A stretch of 64,000 nt of DNA from Niebla homalea (Eukaryota; Ascomycota; Lecanoromycetes; Lecanorales; Ramalinaceae). The stretch covers positions 806,001 to 870,000 of the forward strand of contig JAHGAU010000015.1 of the NCBI GenBank assembly GCA_019925105.1, given 5' to 3'. Position numbers and translations under genes: made by a program. Numbering within the stretch: the stretch's first letter is position 1; each line of letters starts with the position of its first letter. Positions 10,301-22,438 of this stretch are shown piece by piece. Below the pieces are notes generated by a model. The model saw only the letters and a list, made by a program, of their open reading frames with translations. It searched no databases and was not told where the DNA came from.

Positions 10301-13300
10301 AAGGTCCTTTACGAACGCCCAGCCGCCCAGCCCGATCGAGATCGAACGGGACGTCTCAGCAGACGGAGGCAGAGCAGACAAAGGGCAACGAGCTCGCTAT
10401 TGTACCTGAAGATGGATCACCCGAGGCGACTAAAGTCCAGCAAAAGGCGTGGCCGCCAAAGTCGCAGGAAGATCAACAGGCAGGCGAATACTGGATGAAG
10501 CCTTCAAGAGAGCAGATCCAGAAGATGACCAAGGAAGAACGCCGCCATGTTGCTGGATTTAGTATAGGTCGGGTCGGGTGTGGTAAAGTCGAATTCAATG
10601 ACCCTGTTGACCTCAGCACTGTCTCCCTTGGTGACTTGTTCGAAGGAGTCGTGGTCATTGGATTACGGTCTTTGACAGTATATCCTGATCAATCCAAGAA
10701 GCCGGCCCAAGGGAAAGGACTCAACGTGCCCTCGACCATCTATCTGGAGAACTCCTGGCCTCGCCAGCACGACCGGAAAACACCATCTTACGAGACTAGT
10801 GGCCCAAAGTATGCCAAGCATGTGGAGCGACTCCGCAGGGTGGGTGGCACCGAATTCATCACCTATGAGAAGGCTACGGGCACTTGGATTTTCAAAGTGC
10901 CCCACTTTACGACCTATGGGTTCGATTATGAGGAAGATGGAAGTGAAGCCGAGAGCTTGCATCTGAGCAACAGTATTATGACCGAGCCTCCAGACACACC
11001 AACACCTGCAACAAGAATCGCTAGCAAGGCGTCCACCCCTAAGGTGTCTGCTCCGGTACAGCAATCGAAAGCTATCAGGAACGGTAACTCAACAGCTGCG
11101 TCATCCTCTGAACATGCATTGCAGTCCCGTCAAAAATCGACTTGCCCAGGCGCCTTCGTAGAAGAACCACCCGAGGAGCAGCCAGAAATGGAGCAGATGG
11201 TGGAAGCCCCGAATGCCCTTGCAGAGGAAGAAGTTCCCGAACCCGCTTCCGATGACGAAAAGGACGAGCCAGACGAATTGGAGGACCTCAATCACCGACT
11301 CGACGAGCAAGCCTTGATCATTCGAGATGCAGATGAGAACATGGAAGCGGACCAGGAAATGGCGGGCGCTTTCCCAGCGCAGGAGGAGAAGGCTTTGGCG
11401 AACCTTGCCTATGATGCTCAGGCACCGGCACAGTTTGACATCAGTGGCGACTGGACTCTGGAGTTGCAACGCACGGTGCGCCCACGACAGCAAAACCGAC
11501 AGGCTTTGCGCGACCTCCAAGTGCAAGATGAGAAACGGACATCTGTCTTGGAGGAGAGGGCAAAGAATGACAGTCTCTCAATCTCGAATCCTGCCGATCT
11601 ATTTCGGTCACTCTGGGAGACCCCTAGAAGCGGACTTTCAAGTTCTAGATCAAAGGTTTGAGCCCCTTCAGTCTTCTTATTGGTTGAGCAAGTCCGGCGT
11701 CAGCAATCCAAAGCAAGTGTGGGTCAGGTGAGACAGGGACAGGAAATGGATTTATTAGCTCTTCCTTTGTAGGTAGATCATCAATGAAAGAAATTTTGCT
11801 GAAATCATATGTCTCCTGTAGTCAATCTCTTCGCCTCCGAATGCAAAAAAGCACACGACACCAGAGCATTTGAACCAGGAGCCCGACGTAAAGTGGCGTG
11901 AGCTCTCTACAAGCCTAAAAGCTAAGTATCCAGATGCCCGAGTTCGATCTTCACATGTAAGTCTTTCGTTTGCTTGCGACCAGACCGTGAGTAAGACTGA
12001 TTGCTCCTAGCTCATCACCACCACTTTGGAAAAACAACGCTCACGCTCAACGATCGAAGTGAACAACAATGTGCCCCAGGCAATCTCCCAGCCGACAACA
12101 TTCGAGGACCTACTCGGCCAAGTCTCAGATGGTTCAGAGCGTGAACAAGCAATCTGGAGTCTAGCATCCATCCTTTTCGACGAACAAGATTGCGAACAAC
12201 ATGGGATTCCAGCATCTCAAGCCGGCAAGTACGCTCATAGACTACGAAAGGATCGACTTATCTCATTCTGGCGAACACTTTGCGAGGCAGATGTCAACGG
12301 TGCAGCCAAGGAGGCGCCTTCGACTGAAGAGCGAGCATTCGCCTATCTGTCCGGCAACAAAATTCCCGAAGCCTGTGAAGCGCTCGCTCAAGGAAGAAAC
12401 TACCGACTTGCAACACTGGTCGCACAGATCGGAGGGGACAAAGTGAGCCACGAGGAAATGTCAGAACAATTGACAGCTTGGAGGGACTTGAACGTCTTGT
12501 CCGAAGTATCAGAGCCGATTCGAGCCATATATTCGCTTCTAGCCGGTCAAGCTTGTATTTGTGAAGGCAGACAGGCTCAGCACGTCGAAGATAGGGCACG
12601 CTCATTTGCTCTCAGCCAGCGCTTCAAACTTGATTGGAAGCGCGCCTTTGCTCTACGGTTATGCTATGCCATTGAGACTGATGACCCTATTGAGTCTGCA
12701 GTCGAAGCATTTGTCCAGCATCTTGCCACGGGGGAAGAGTCACAAGACCCTGGTGATGATGTTCTATTCATACTCCTACGACTATACGCATCTTCGAAGG
12801 ACGGGCTGCCCCCGCCGTCCCTGGAGCCACTTCTATTCCCTCCAGAAGAAGAATCCTCGACTCTGCCGCTTCGTCTATCATTCCAACTTAACAGTGCACT
12901 TAGCGAGCTTTTCCCGTCTTCGGCCATCCCCACAGCAGCTGATGATCTAACAACCGTGCTTGCAATCGCAATCGACTCGCTTTCGGAATGGGTCTGGGCA
13001 CTTTTCGTCCTGCTCCACATCACCGATCCAGCATCCCGCAAACAATCCATCCAGGCCCTACTATCCCACCACGCCGCAGACATCCACACCGACCCACCCC
13101 ACGACGAAACCTGGAAAGTTTTGATAGAAGAATTCAAGATACCTCAACAATGGATTTGGGAAGCCAAGGCCCTTTACGCCCGAGCAGTCGAGGGTAACCG
13201 CCTGCGAGAGGCCGATTGCCTCGTGAAAGCCAACCAATGGACCGAAGCCCACGAAGTACTGCAACACTATGTCGGACCCGAATGCGTCATTGCAGAAGAA

Positions 13301-13831
13301 TGGGCACAGCTTTCAGGTCTGCTCGAGTGCTTCAAGAACGGCAAGGAGGAGATTGTGAATTGGGGGCTAGGCGGGCAGATCTATGAAGACTTCCTCCGCG
13401 TGAAGCTGGACGCTGTGGAGGGGAAAGGGAGGGTGGCGGTACTTGGGAGGCTGTTGGACAGCTTGCCCACGCGGATGCATGATCTGGAGCAGGAGAGGAG
13501 GAAGTTGAGTGGACAAGACGGAGAGGAGCGAAGGCTTTTCACGGAGAAAGTGGCGTTGGAGGAGATTAGGGATACGGTGCGGAAGGAGGTCAAAGCACTG
13601 AAGGACAAGGTATGTTTATCACCATTCTGGGCCTCCTGTTAGGCCAGCTGGCTAACCCTTGTTTTTTCCTAGGCTGTGAAAGGAGCAAAGTCATTGAGGC
13701 TGCCGGTGACCCGCGACGAATACTTTGAGAAGACCGCAGAGATCAGCGAGCGGTATTACAAGACCGTAAGAGGACCAAACGAAGGGGCAAATGGAGCGGC
13801 AAGCGAGGAGCTTGTTGTACTATCAGATTAG
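7340..13831 (+). CDS. NUP145: Nup98-Nup96 nucleoporin precursor (Nup145 type)
   Basis: One precursor is cut by its own autoproteolytic domain into a mobile GLFG nucleoporin (Nup98/Nup145N) and a scaffold subunit of the Y complex (Nup96/Nup145C). The exons are 7340-7421, 7536-7622, 7831-8300, 8350-11655, 11822-11956, 12011-13609 and 13673-13831 (about 1945 residues). The N terminus has dozens of GLFG and FG repeats interrupted by a GLEBS motif (NHYQSISFMAPYKNFSFEE, split by the 8301-8349 intron), which binds the mRNA export factor Gle2/Rae1. The autoproteolytic domain spans about 10490-10940 and ends in the cleavage site HF/TTYGFDY. The Nup96 helical domain follows from 12011. The 11656-11821 junction is the weakest: the donor is GTTTGA and an open frame continues past a TGA. 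Confidence 0.95.
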
Positions 13832-14005
13832 ATGGTTGCGCTTGCATTGCATGCCAGACTTGGGGTCTCGTGTGGCCGGATGCCAGCAAATGGGGATTTT
13901 TGTGTAAATAAGCATAGCTTCGGTTCTCCAAAACGCTTTCATATTGGCTTCTTCCATCTTCTGCTCCCATGATCGCAAGCTCCCTCCCCGCCCCTTCCCT
14001 CCCTT

Positions 14006-14363
14006 TTAATGTCCTCCCATGGGATGACCTATAGGGTGATAGCCAGCCTCATACTCCCCCGAATACCGTTCCCGCTCCCTCCTTCTCCCCTTCACCCTCG
14101 CAGGATTCGGGGTGTTGGTCCAACGATTACCGTACTTCCCTACGTCCAGATGAGCCAGACTGACCCCCCCAAAGACAATAAATCAAAAATTGTGAGGGCC
14201 TGACTTACGGGTGAAAAGCCCATACTGGTTCGCCAACACGAAACCCCACGAGGAGGCCCCCCTGAGCCAACCAGCGGCGCCAGCGGTAGATGCAGGATGT
14301 TGTCAGGCCTATGGTGATGACCGCCAGCACGGCTACGACGATTACCGTGAGATTGAAGGACAT
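14006..14363 (-). CDS. small single-pass membrane protein (about 96 aa), one apparent indel
   Basis: I do not recognise the family. From ATG 14363 the chain begins MSFNLTVIVVAVLAVITIG, a clear hydrophobic helix, then a basic stretch IYRWRRW. The exon ends at 14209 with a canonical GTAAGT donor; a 69-nt intron ends TAG at 14140. Exon 2 (14139-14006) reads RKYGNRWTNTPNPARVKGRR and ends PIGHPMGGH then TAA. The two exons agree in frame only if one base is removed (or two added) near 14265-14272, where the frame reading ASSWGFVLANQYGLFT takes over. The hydrophobic start, good splice sites and coherent tail support a real small gene; the indel and small size lower confidence. It sits tail-to-tail with the nucleoporin gene. 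Confidence 0.5.
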
Positions 14364-14799
14364 GGTGTGTTGCTGCGCTCCAACTGTGCAAGGAGGAGGA
14401 GGGGGAGGAGGGAAGGCTTCTTCTGGATTTTTGTATTGATGGGCTCATACGGTCAAGAAAGGAAGGTACAGACGGAGATCAAAATCGGTGAGCCAAGCAT
14501 CAATATATATATATACATGTATAGATATGCCGAAGTAGATCAAGAACGCCTTGGATCTGGCTCGAGGCTATACTTAACATTTTTGGATGTCTCAAAGGGG
14601 CGGGATGGAAATAGCATGAAACAAGCAGCACGAGCGAGGGCTGGAAACGCGAACACCGGAAAAGCCAGAGATTTGGGCTTCGAATGCTGGAGAATCCGCT
14701 TCAATACCAGATAGTTGCTGCTAGGTCAAAGCATTCAATGATCGCTCCAGGCCAACGCCCCAACCATAGACACAAACCTTTCATTCGGTGCAAAAGTTA
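14364..14799. other. intergenic, about 440 bp
   Basis: This lies between the start of the small membrane protein gene and the 3' end of the complex I gene. It holds a short (TA)n-type run around 14502-14518 (atatatatata). No coding sequence or RNA gene is seen. Confidence 0.4.
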
Positions 14800-16514
14800 C
14801 TACTGCCCTGGCGAAATGAGTATACCCTGCTTCTGTGCATCATGACTCCAGCCGCCTGCTCGAGCCTCACCACCGTTCTTGCCTGCGTATTCCCTTACTC
14901 TGGCTTCCAGTTCCGGGCGAAAGTGGCGAACAAGACCTTGCAAAGGCCACGCAAATGCTTCTCCCAAAGCTGTATATACGTTAGTCGAATCAGTAATACC
15001 CCCTGTGGAGTGGTAGCCGGAGAGGAAAGATAGCCTACCGCAAATCGTGTGACCTTCCACTTGCTTTGTCAACTCCTGCAACATGTCGATCTCACGCTCC
15101 CGCGCCTGGCCCCTCTCAAATCTCTGCATGATCTGTTCGGTCCACTTGCTGCCTTCACGACATGGCGTACATTGCCCACAGCTCTCATGCTTGTAGAAGC
15201 TCGCCAATCTACTGATCGCCCGGACGACATCGGCGCTCTTATCCATCACGATGACAGCTGCAGTACCCAGGCCAGATTGACTGTCCTTTAGGGCATCAAA
15301 GTCCATCAACTGAGTGTCACAGGTCGCTTTGGGAAGAATAGGTGTGGATGAACCACCGGGTATGATGGCCTTGAGGTTGTCCCATCCACCTCTGACACCG
15401 CCGGCATGCTTCTCGATAAGTTCCTGCAGCGATATTGACATCTCTTCTTCGACTGTACAGGGATTGTTGACATGGCCGGATATGCAGAAGAGTTTGGTGC
15501 CGGCATTTCTTTCACGACCGAAGGAGTTGAACCAGTTAGCGCCTCTTCGGACAATGGTTGGCGCCACAGCGACAGTCTCCACATTTGCGACTGTGGATGG
15601 GCAGCCGAAAAGGCCAACGGCGGCAGGGAAGGGAGGCTTCAGGCGAGGCTTGCCGGGTTTGCCTTCTAGAGATTCGATCAGGGATGTCTCCTCTCCGCAA
15701 ACGTAGGCACCCATTCCGCGGTGAATATAGACATCAAAATCGTAGCCGCTTCCGCATGCATTCTTCCCAATCAGACCCTCTTTGTATGCTTCTTGGATGG
15801 CCCGCTGTAGCACGGTGGCTTCATGGTAGAATTCGCCGCGTATGTAGATGTAAGCTGCGCTGCAGTTCATCGCTCTTCCGGCGACGAGACAGCCTTCGAT
15901 AAGCTTGTGTGGATCCTTGCGCATGATTTCGCGATCTTTACAAGTACCCGGCTCGCCCTCGTCGGCATTGACGACAAGGTATCGCGGCTTGGTGTCCTTG
16001 TCCCAGTCTTTGAAATTCATGAACGACTACCGGAATGTCAATGATATAGATCGTGTTGTCTGGGTGGTGTGACATACCCATTTCATCCCAGACGGGAAGC
16101 CAGCGCCACCCCGTCCGCGAAGACCAGATGCCTTGATTTCTGAGATGAGCTACATATCCAAGGTCAGCTTCATGATTTGATCCCCCATTCTGTGATAGCA
16201 CTAACCCATTCATGACCCTTCAATATAATCTCCTTGGTTTTGTACCAATCTCCATACTTCATCGCGCTCTTCAAATCTGCGCCATGATGCCCATATAGAT
16301 TCTGAAATATCCGATCTTGGTCTTGCAGGCCTCCGAAGTGTGTCCTCTTCGGCGGCGGACCATCTTGCACTGTGGCTAGATTTCTCCGTTGAGACAGATG
16401 TGATGGAGTCGAGGGGACGGGGTGGAAGCGGGAGGTGGCGGTGGTCGAAGGAAGTACGTAAGGACGAGGGATGTGGCCTAAGGCTTTTGGCACAGTGGCC
16501 TTTGAGGTGATCAT
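14800..16514 (-). CDS. NUO51: NADH:ubiquinone oxidoreductase 51 kDa subunit (complex I, NDUFV1/NuoF)
   Basis: This mitochondrial matrix-arm subunit binds FMN and NADH and carries the N3 [4Fe-4S] cluster; it is the electron entry point of complex I. The exons are 16514-16206, 16149-16078, 16026-15039 and 14969-14800 (512 residues, normal for fungi). The first about 35 residues are Arg/Ser/Thr-rich, a typical mitochondrial presequence. NADH/FMN motifs are [13 protein letters not shown] and [27 protein letters not shown] sequence ([20 protein letters not shown]) follows. Cluster cysteines are in [12 protein letters not shown], with the fourth in HTIC, whose codons flank the last intron. The C-terminal tail after FRPELEARV is short and polar. 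All splice sites are GT-AG and in frame. Confidence 0.97.
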
Positions 16515-16989
16515 TGTAGGGAGTCTACGAGTCAAGCAAATCGTTTGATATCACAGAGAAGTATACGAAGGAGGAGTCTAGGGACAAAGAGCTCATTGAC
16601 TGAGATAAGCGAATTCTGATTGGCCGAGAGCAAATCGCGCCTTTTAGCGCATTTACCACGATGTTTGTCCGGGATGAACGAGGGGAATTTCATAAACAAT
16701 AATTTCAACAAGGTACGCTAAAAGGGCTCGAGGTGGTTGTACCTTGTACGTCCGTGGGCAAACGTACAGTGCTCCAATGCGGGATGCACATTCGGTTTCT
16801 TGAGATTTTGTTGCTGAGAGGCCATCTCATCACCTCCGGCATCTTCAGACGTCTATCAGGAATTGGGGAAGTCTCGTAAGACTCGCGCATCTCTTCCTAT
16901 TGCTCCTCATCTCATAATCGGAATCAACCTTTGCGAACGCCACGCTCAAGTAACTCAACAAGATGCTTCCGCAGGTGCCAACTTTCACT
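16515..16989. other. intergenic, about 475 bp
   Basis: This lies upstream of the complex I gene and downstream of the J-protein gene, so it should contain the complex I promoter. I see no open frame with a recognisable domain and no repeat. Confidence 0.4.
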
Positions 16990-17926
16990 CTAAGGCGTTG
17001 GCTTGCGCCTCTTCCCGGCTCGCTCTGCAGTCTTCTGAAAAGCTTCCTCTGGTGGTTCATCATCCCTCCGTCTTTTGGACCTGCCTTTCTTGCCTCCTTT
17101 GGTAGCCGCGGCACCTCCATATTTGACCTCCAAATTGTCTAGGAAGTTGCTGGCCCGCGATTGTTGTCGTTGCTGGATCATGGCTGCCAGATCTCCACCA
17201 CTGCCGGCCTTGGACGCTGCTTTATCTCCTTCCTTCTGCTTTTGCTCCAATCTCTGGAAGTGAGCTTCAGCCTCTTTGGCCTCTTTCTCTGCCTTTTTCC
17301 TCCTTCTATCCTTCGTGGCCGTAGATTCGCGGGTGTATGCATCATACGCTTCGACGTCTCCGCTCTCTATGGCCACATCGATGCAGGCTTTCAGTCTCTC
17401 CTCATCATCAAGCGGATTGCTGAGCATGATCTCCTCGAAGATCTTGTCCAAGTTACCCTTCTTCTTGCGATAGGCGGTAAGGATGTCTTGTTTCTCCTCA
17501 TCAGATCCCTGATATTTTCGTTTGAAGGCGGCAATGCTAGTATCATTGACAACTTCTTTCCATTGTGCACGGAAGAAGTCTGTCCAGTCGAAGTCATCAT
17601 CATCGATATCTAGAGACTCTGCCGTATTACCTGTAGCATCGTAGCGCTTCCGTCTCTTTTCGTCCGAGAGTATAGCGTATGCAAACGCAATCTTCTGGAA
17701 GGTCTCATGTGCAATATTCTTCTCAACAGGGGCAACCTTATCTGTACCAACGCGGTCAGTGCGCAATCCTGACAAGGGCGAACCTAAGAGGTTACTGACC
17801 TGGATGGTGGCGCAGTGCAAGCCTCCGATACGCTGTTCTGACCTCTGAAGCTGAAGCCGAGTTGGGGAGTTGAAGGACCTCATAAGGGTTAATGTCCTTT
17901 GGAGGGGATGAGGGCAAGTCGTCCAT
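16990..17926 (-). CDS. J-domain co-chaperone, DNAJC9-like
   Basis: J-proteins stimulate Hsp70 ATPase activity. Two exons, 17926-17800 and 17741-16990, give 292 residues. The J domain is at residues 14-80 (NPYEVLQL ... YRRLALRHHPDKV); the catalytic HPD tripeptide is completed across the 58-nt intron. Downstream, DWTDFFRAQWKEVV and the acidic/basic helix KKKGNLDKIFEEIMLS match the layout of nuclear DNAJC9-type proteins, which in animals bind histones H3-H4. The C-terminal 80 residues are lysine- and arginine-rich (GGKKGRSKRRRDD), consistent with a nuclear localisation signal. The start is the first ATG that directly precedes the J domain. It is divergent from the SNF2 gene with about 300 bp between. 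Confidence 0.9.
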
Positions 17927-18225
17927 GCTTCCTCTACACGGTGTGCGCCACCCCAGACAGGTTGTTGTCCAATTTTGGTAAGGGTATGTGGCTCGCAAAC
18001 AACTTGAACGCAATTACTCAGACAAGTAGGCGCGTCAAAGATCTCGGCCCACGCGTCGAGGGTCGGAATCATTCCGTTTAGAACTAACCTTACTAAATTG
18101 GCCTAGTTCTACGCCTAATCAGATCTAGCTCAATATCCATCCCCCTATGCTGCCTGATTCACTTCTTGCCTATTTATAATTCGTAATCAGATGAAAGGCT
18201 CTCAAGAACCCTAGGTACATGGCAT

Positions 18226-21200
18226 ATGGGCTACACCTCTGATGTACCCATGAGAGAATCACAAATGGAATCCATCAATTGCAGTATACTGCATCATCAG
18301 CAATCCGCCGCATGCAAAACTAAACTGCCCCATGCGAGTCTCAAAGACTATGTTCCTGTTGGGACATTAATCCTGAATCAACCTACGGCGCAAGACTGGA
18401 CTCCAATTACTCTCTGTAACATTCATGAGATCGATGAGCTTCAACCTTCGTTGATCTCGTTGATCGAAGCCAACTGGGTAAAGGTATATGTTCGGGGACT
18501 TGCTGAACATTCTCTTTCTTCTTTACTGAGATTGTACGTACTACCTGACGATGTCGGACGCAGTATCATCGAACGAGGGGACAGGGTAATGCAGAAGCGT
18601 TTGCAATATTTGATGAGTAACGTAGACATAAGTCGGAAGGCGTGGGACGGTTGGGTCAATCTCAATGAGTCAGTTGAGCGATACAAAAACTCGTCGGAAG
18701 AGGACGGGTCTCTTTTCTACCTCTTCAATAATGTTCCCTCTCCAGAATCTGAATCTTTCACTGTTAATTCTGCACCTTCTCAAGCGGCCATTGCCTCACT
18801 CTTGAACTCAAAGAGTCTTCCACGTCTCAAAACATGTCTACATCCATATCAGAAGCGTACTGCAGCCTCAATGATTAGAAGAGAAGTCAGCCCTCGACGA
18901 ATGTTGGATCCTCGAGTTGTAGAGACACGGGGACCTCTCGGTGACCTTTTCTACTTTGACTGCCAAAGCGGACAGATTTTTCGAAATCCCAAGGAATACG
19001 ACGAGATAAAGGGTGGTGTTCTAGCTGAGTCTATGGGCTTGGGCAAAACTTTGATAAGCCTGGCGACTGTTTTGGCCACTAAAGGGCACTGGCCTCAGAT
19101 CCCACCGGAGTACTCCTTGGGCCTTCATCCTGTACGGCCAAGCACGGGCTCTCTCATGAATATGGCTGCAGCCACCATTGGGCGTGAACAGATCCCTTGG
19201 AGAAACCTATTTCAAAAGCTTAGGCAGTCTGGAGAAAATCATGCAAGCTGTATCAAGGCCCTTGAGGACAATATGGGATCTTACTTAATCCCACCTCCTC
19301 CAAAGCGACACAGCCGGCGACCATCGACTATTCCAAGCCCTGAGCGCATCCGACTTTGTCCTGCGACAATTGTGATTTTGCCACAGAATCTACTCCATCA
19401 GTGGCAATGTGAAATTTCTCGACACTTTAGTCCAGACACCTTCAAGGTGCTTTGTCTAGATACGAGGGAAAGAATTGTGACCCCGAAGATATCAGAACTG
19501 CTGGAATTCGACATCATTTTCTTCACTAGGCAGCGCTTTGAGCAGGAGATGTGTCCTTCTGTCGCAATCAATGAAAGCAGACCCTGCTTGTGTCCACGAG
19601 GGCATGATTGTCGATGTTGGGCCAAGGCCAACTACAAATCTCCCTTGGCGGACATGCATTTTCTCCGTGTCATTATGGACGAGGGTCACGATTTTGCCGG
19701 AGCCAGAAAGAATAACGTATATTATGCTCTGTCGAAGCTCCGTGTCGACCGTAAGTGGATTGTAAGCGGCACACCAGCTTCTGGTCTCTTGGGTGTTGAG
19801 GTTAATACTGCCGCCTTGGGTGCAAAAAGGTCCAACTTGAGCCATTCTCAGATGCTTGAGGCGCACAAAAGTGACTCCCTTTTCATACAAGAATGCAAAG
19901 ACCTGGAATGCTTAGGCAACATGGTCACACGTTTCCTCGATGTCAAACCATGGTCTAATCCAAAGCACGAAGACCATGCGCATTGGGGACAGTATATCAG
20001 CCCATATGCTGACGGTAGGCGAAAGCCTGGCTCGCTCGCGAACCTCATGAGCAGTCTTTTCTTGCGTCATCGTATCCAGGATATCGAAGCGGAGATTGAA
20101 TTACCTGCTTTACATAATGACATTGTTTATCTTGACCCGAGCTGGCAGGACACGTTGACTCAAAATGCTTTCATTGCCGTGTTGAACGTCAACGCTGTGA
20201 GCTCGGAGCGCGTGGACGAGGACTACATGTTTCACCCTGCAAATAGGCAAACACTGAATCAACTTATCAACAATTTACGGCAATCCGGTTTTTCCTGGAC
20301 AAGTCAGTCTGTAGCGGACCTGTCCAAAACATTGGAAGTCGCAACAAAATATCACACAGACCACGTATTGCAGGAATCAAACACTTCGGCCGCGGATCTT
20401 ATGCTCTTAGGTCAGACAATTAAATCCATAGAAGCCATTTTGAGCTCTTCTTCCTGGGTCGCTTTTTCCGTCTTTCATGAGATGGGTGTATATATCAATG
20501 ACTTTCCTTTGGATTGCCTCGCCACTTTCTCCTTGGACGACCGCAAGGATCATCGTCACAACATGCTGCTCACTGGTTTGACTCAGGTCATCGAAGCTCA
20601 GAAATGGGTAGACTGTCATTTACATGAAGGGGACCACATTTGCAGCGGTTTGAAATCATTTGGTACAAGAATGATGGACCGAGCAAGGAATGCGGCGGGT
20701 GGTGTGCCAGCAGAGACAACTGAGCTTGAAAATGAGCCGCAAAGTCCTAACTTAACCAAGACAGGGCAACTCAACGGATCCACGAAGGCGAAATTGATGA
20801 TCAAGGACCGCCGTCAACCAAAGTTAACCGAACGCTTTACAGTATCAAAGCCAAGAGTTGCGCTCAAACCCAAGAACGAGGCTCGCCTTCAGAATGCAGA
20901 AGCGAGAACGCTAGACCATTCGAAGGCATCAACGTTCAACCTCAAATCAGCTCTGAAGCCAAGTAAACCAATCGCCCCTTTTGATGCCCACTCCCCTTTG
21001 GCCAAGAGCAAGCTCATGGGCACTGCTTCCGCGAAGCTTACATACCTGTTAGACAGAATTATCATTTTGCATCAAGAAGAGAAGATACTGGTATTCTATG
21101 AGGGCGATCATATAGCCTACTACATTGCTCAAGCCCTAGATCTCATCAATGTCCGCTACCTAATATATACGCGGTCTCTGGATCTTGCACTCAAAAGTGC

Positions 21201-22132
21201 CTACGTGGCGACTTTCCAGTCCACGGAGAAGTTCCGGGTCCTGCTCATGAATATTCAGGAAGCAGCACATGGCCTTCACATCGCCAGTGCGTCCCGTATC
21301 TTCTTTGTCAACCCGATTTGGCAGCCGAATGTCGAGGCTCAGGCAATTAAGCGTGCGCATCGAATCGGGCAAACACGGCCAGTGTATGTGGAGACACTGG
21401 TCCTGAAGGATGTGAGTGATTCCTGGGCGGAACTACTTGTTTACAGCTCCATGACTCCAGGAACGAATCAATGTTCTCGATGCTAATTCTCTCTAGACCC
21501 TTGAAGATCAGATGCTACAGCGCCGCAGGCACATGACAGCACAGGAGCACCAGAAAGCAGAGAACAGCCTGCTCGATGATGAAACCATGAGCACGCTTAT
21601 CAAGAATGCTCGGGCCTTGCCCACCTTGACCGAGGACGCTCAGTGCTTGGAGAACCAAGCGGCCAAAATGCAGAACAAAGTGCCCATCTTCCATCGTAAC
21701 AATGGCTCCGATGTCGACTTCGACGATCCTTATGCAGACATGATTTTTCCCATTGAAACGAAGAAAACCAAGAGACTTGAGAAACGGGGTCGGTCGGGCC
21801 CCCCCGAGATTGCCTTGCCCAGTCTAGAGGCTACAAAAAGCCCACAGAAGCGGCCTTTGGATCCGAGAGATACGTCAAAGGCTTCTGAGGACATCGGAGT
21901 GTCTTTCACGGCTTTGGCCACGGAGCAATCGACGGCAGAGCCAGAAAGCTTGGTTCCCCCTAAGAAGAAAAAGAGGGTCGGCTTTGTTGATGGCAATGCC
22001 GGCGAAGGTTCATCAACGTCACCATCAGACTTGCAGACATTGGCGAGCCGTCTACCGACTAGATCAATACGCTTCGAAGACGATCCGACACACACTTCGA
22101 TCCCCAATAGCATTTTTGGCACGACTGGATGA
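18226..22132 (+). CDS. SNF2-family DNA-dependent ATPase (helicase-like), divergent
   Basis: Two exons, 18226-21411 and 21497-22132, give 1273 residues. Lobe 1 has motif I AESMGLGKT near residue 270 and motif II IMDEGHD near residue 483, followed by motif III WIVSGTPASG. Lobe 2 lies near residues 940-1065 and shows the allele LLMNIQEAAHGLHIASA and motif VI IKRAHRIGQTRPV. Between the lobes is a long, weakly conserved insert of about 350 residues ending in a basic region (RRQPKLTERF). A Cys/His-rich patch (CLCPRGHDCRCW) lies just before motif II. The C-terminal 200 residues are low-complexity with a basic PKKKKRVGF motif, a probable nuclear localisation signal. This fits the fungal SNF2-family helicases related loosely to Rad5/Rad16 groups, but no RING finger is visible. 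Its role is unknown. Confidence 0.85.
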
Positions 22133-22438
22133 GGCTTCCCTCACGCATTTTGGGAGTTTTCAGCATCTTTACAGAGGACCCCCTCATTGAAGTCACATCA
22201 CAAGCCCTCAGCATGTTTGTATAGGTAAAAGGGCACTTCGATGATTAATGATAGACATGATTACCCAAACCGTACTTGAATATATACCTCACTTCAAATT
22301 ATTTAGTCAAAGGCCGTCGGCCCATACAATCGCTCAAGTAACAGAGGCCCACTAATCATCATGTCAGCTTCAGTCATACCGAAGTATGGTCTCATCAGTC
22401 ATCGCCCAACCAAATCGCGTTCACAGCAATCATCCGCC
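22133..22438. other. intergenic, convergent 3' ends
   Basis: About 300 bp between the stops of the SNF2 gene and the xanthine dehydrogenase gene. It should contain both 3' UTRs. Nothing else is seen. Confidence 0.4.
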
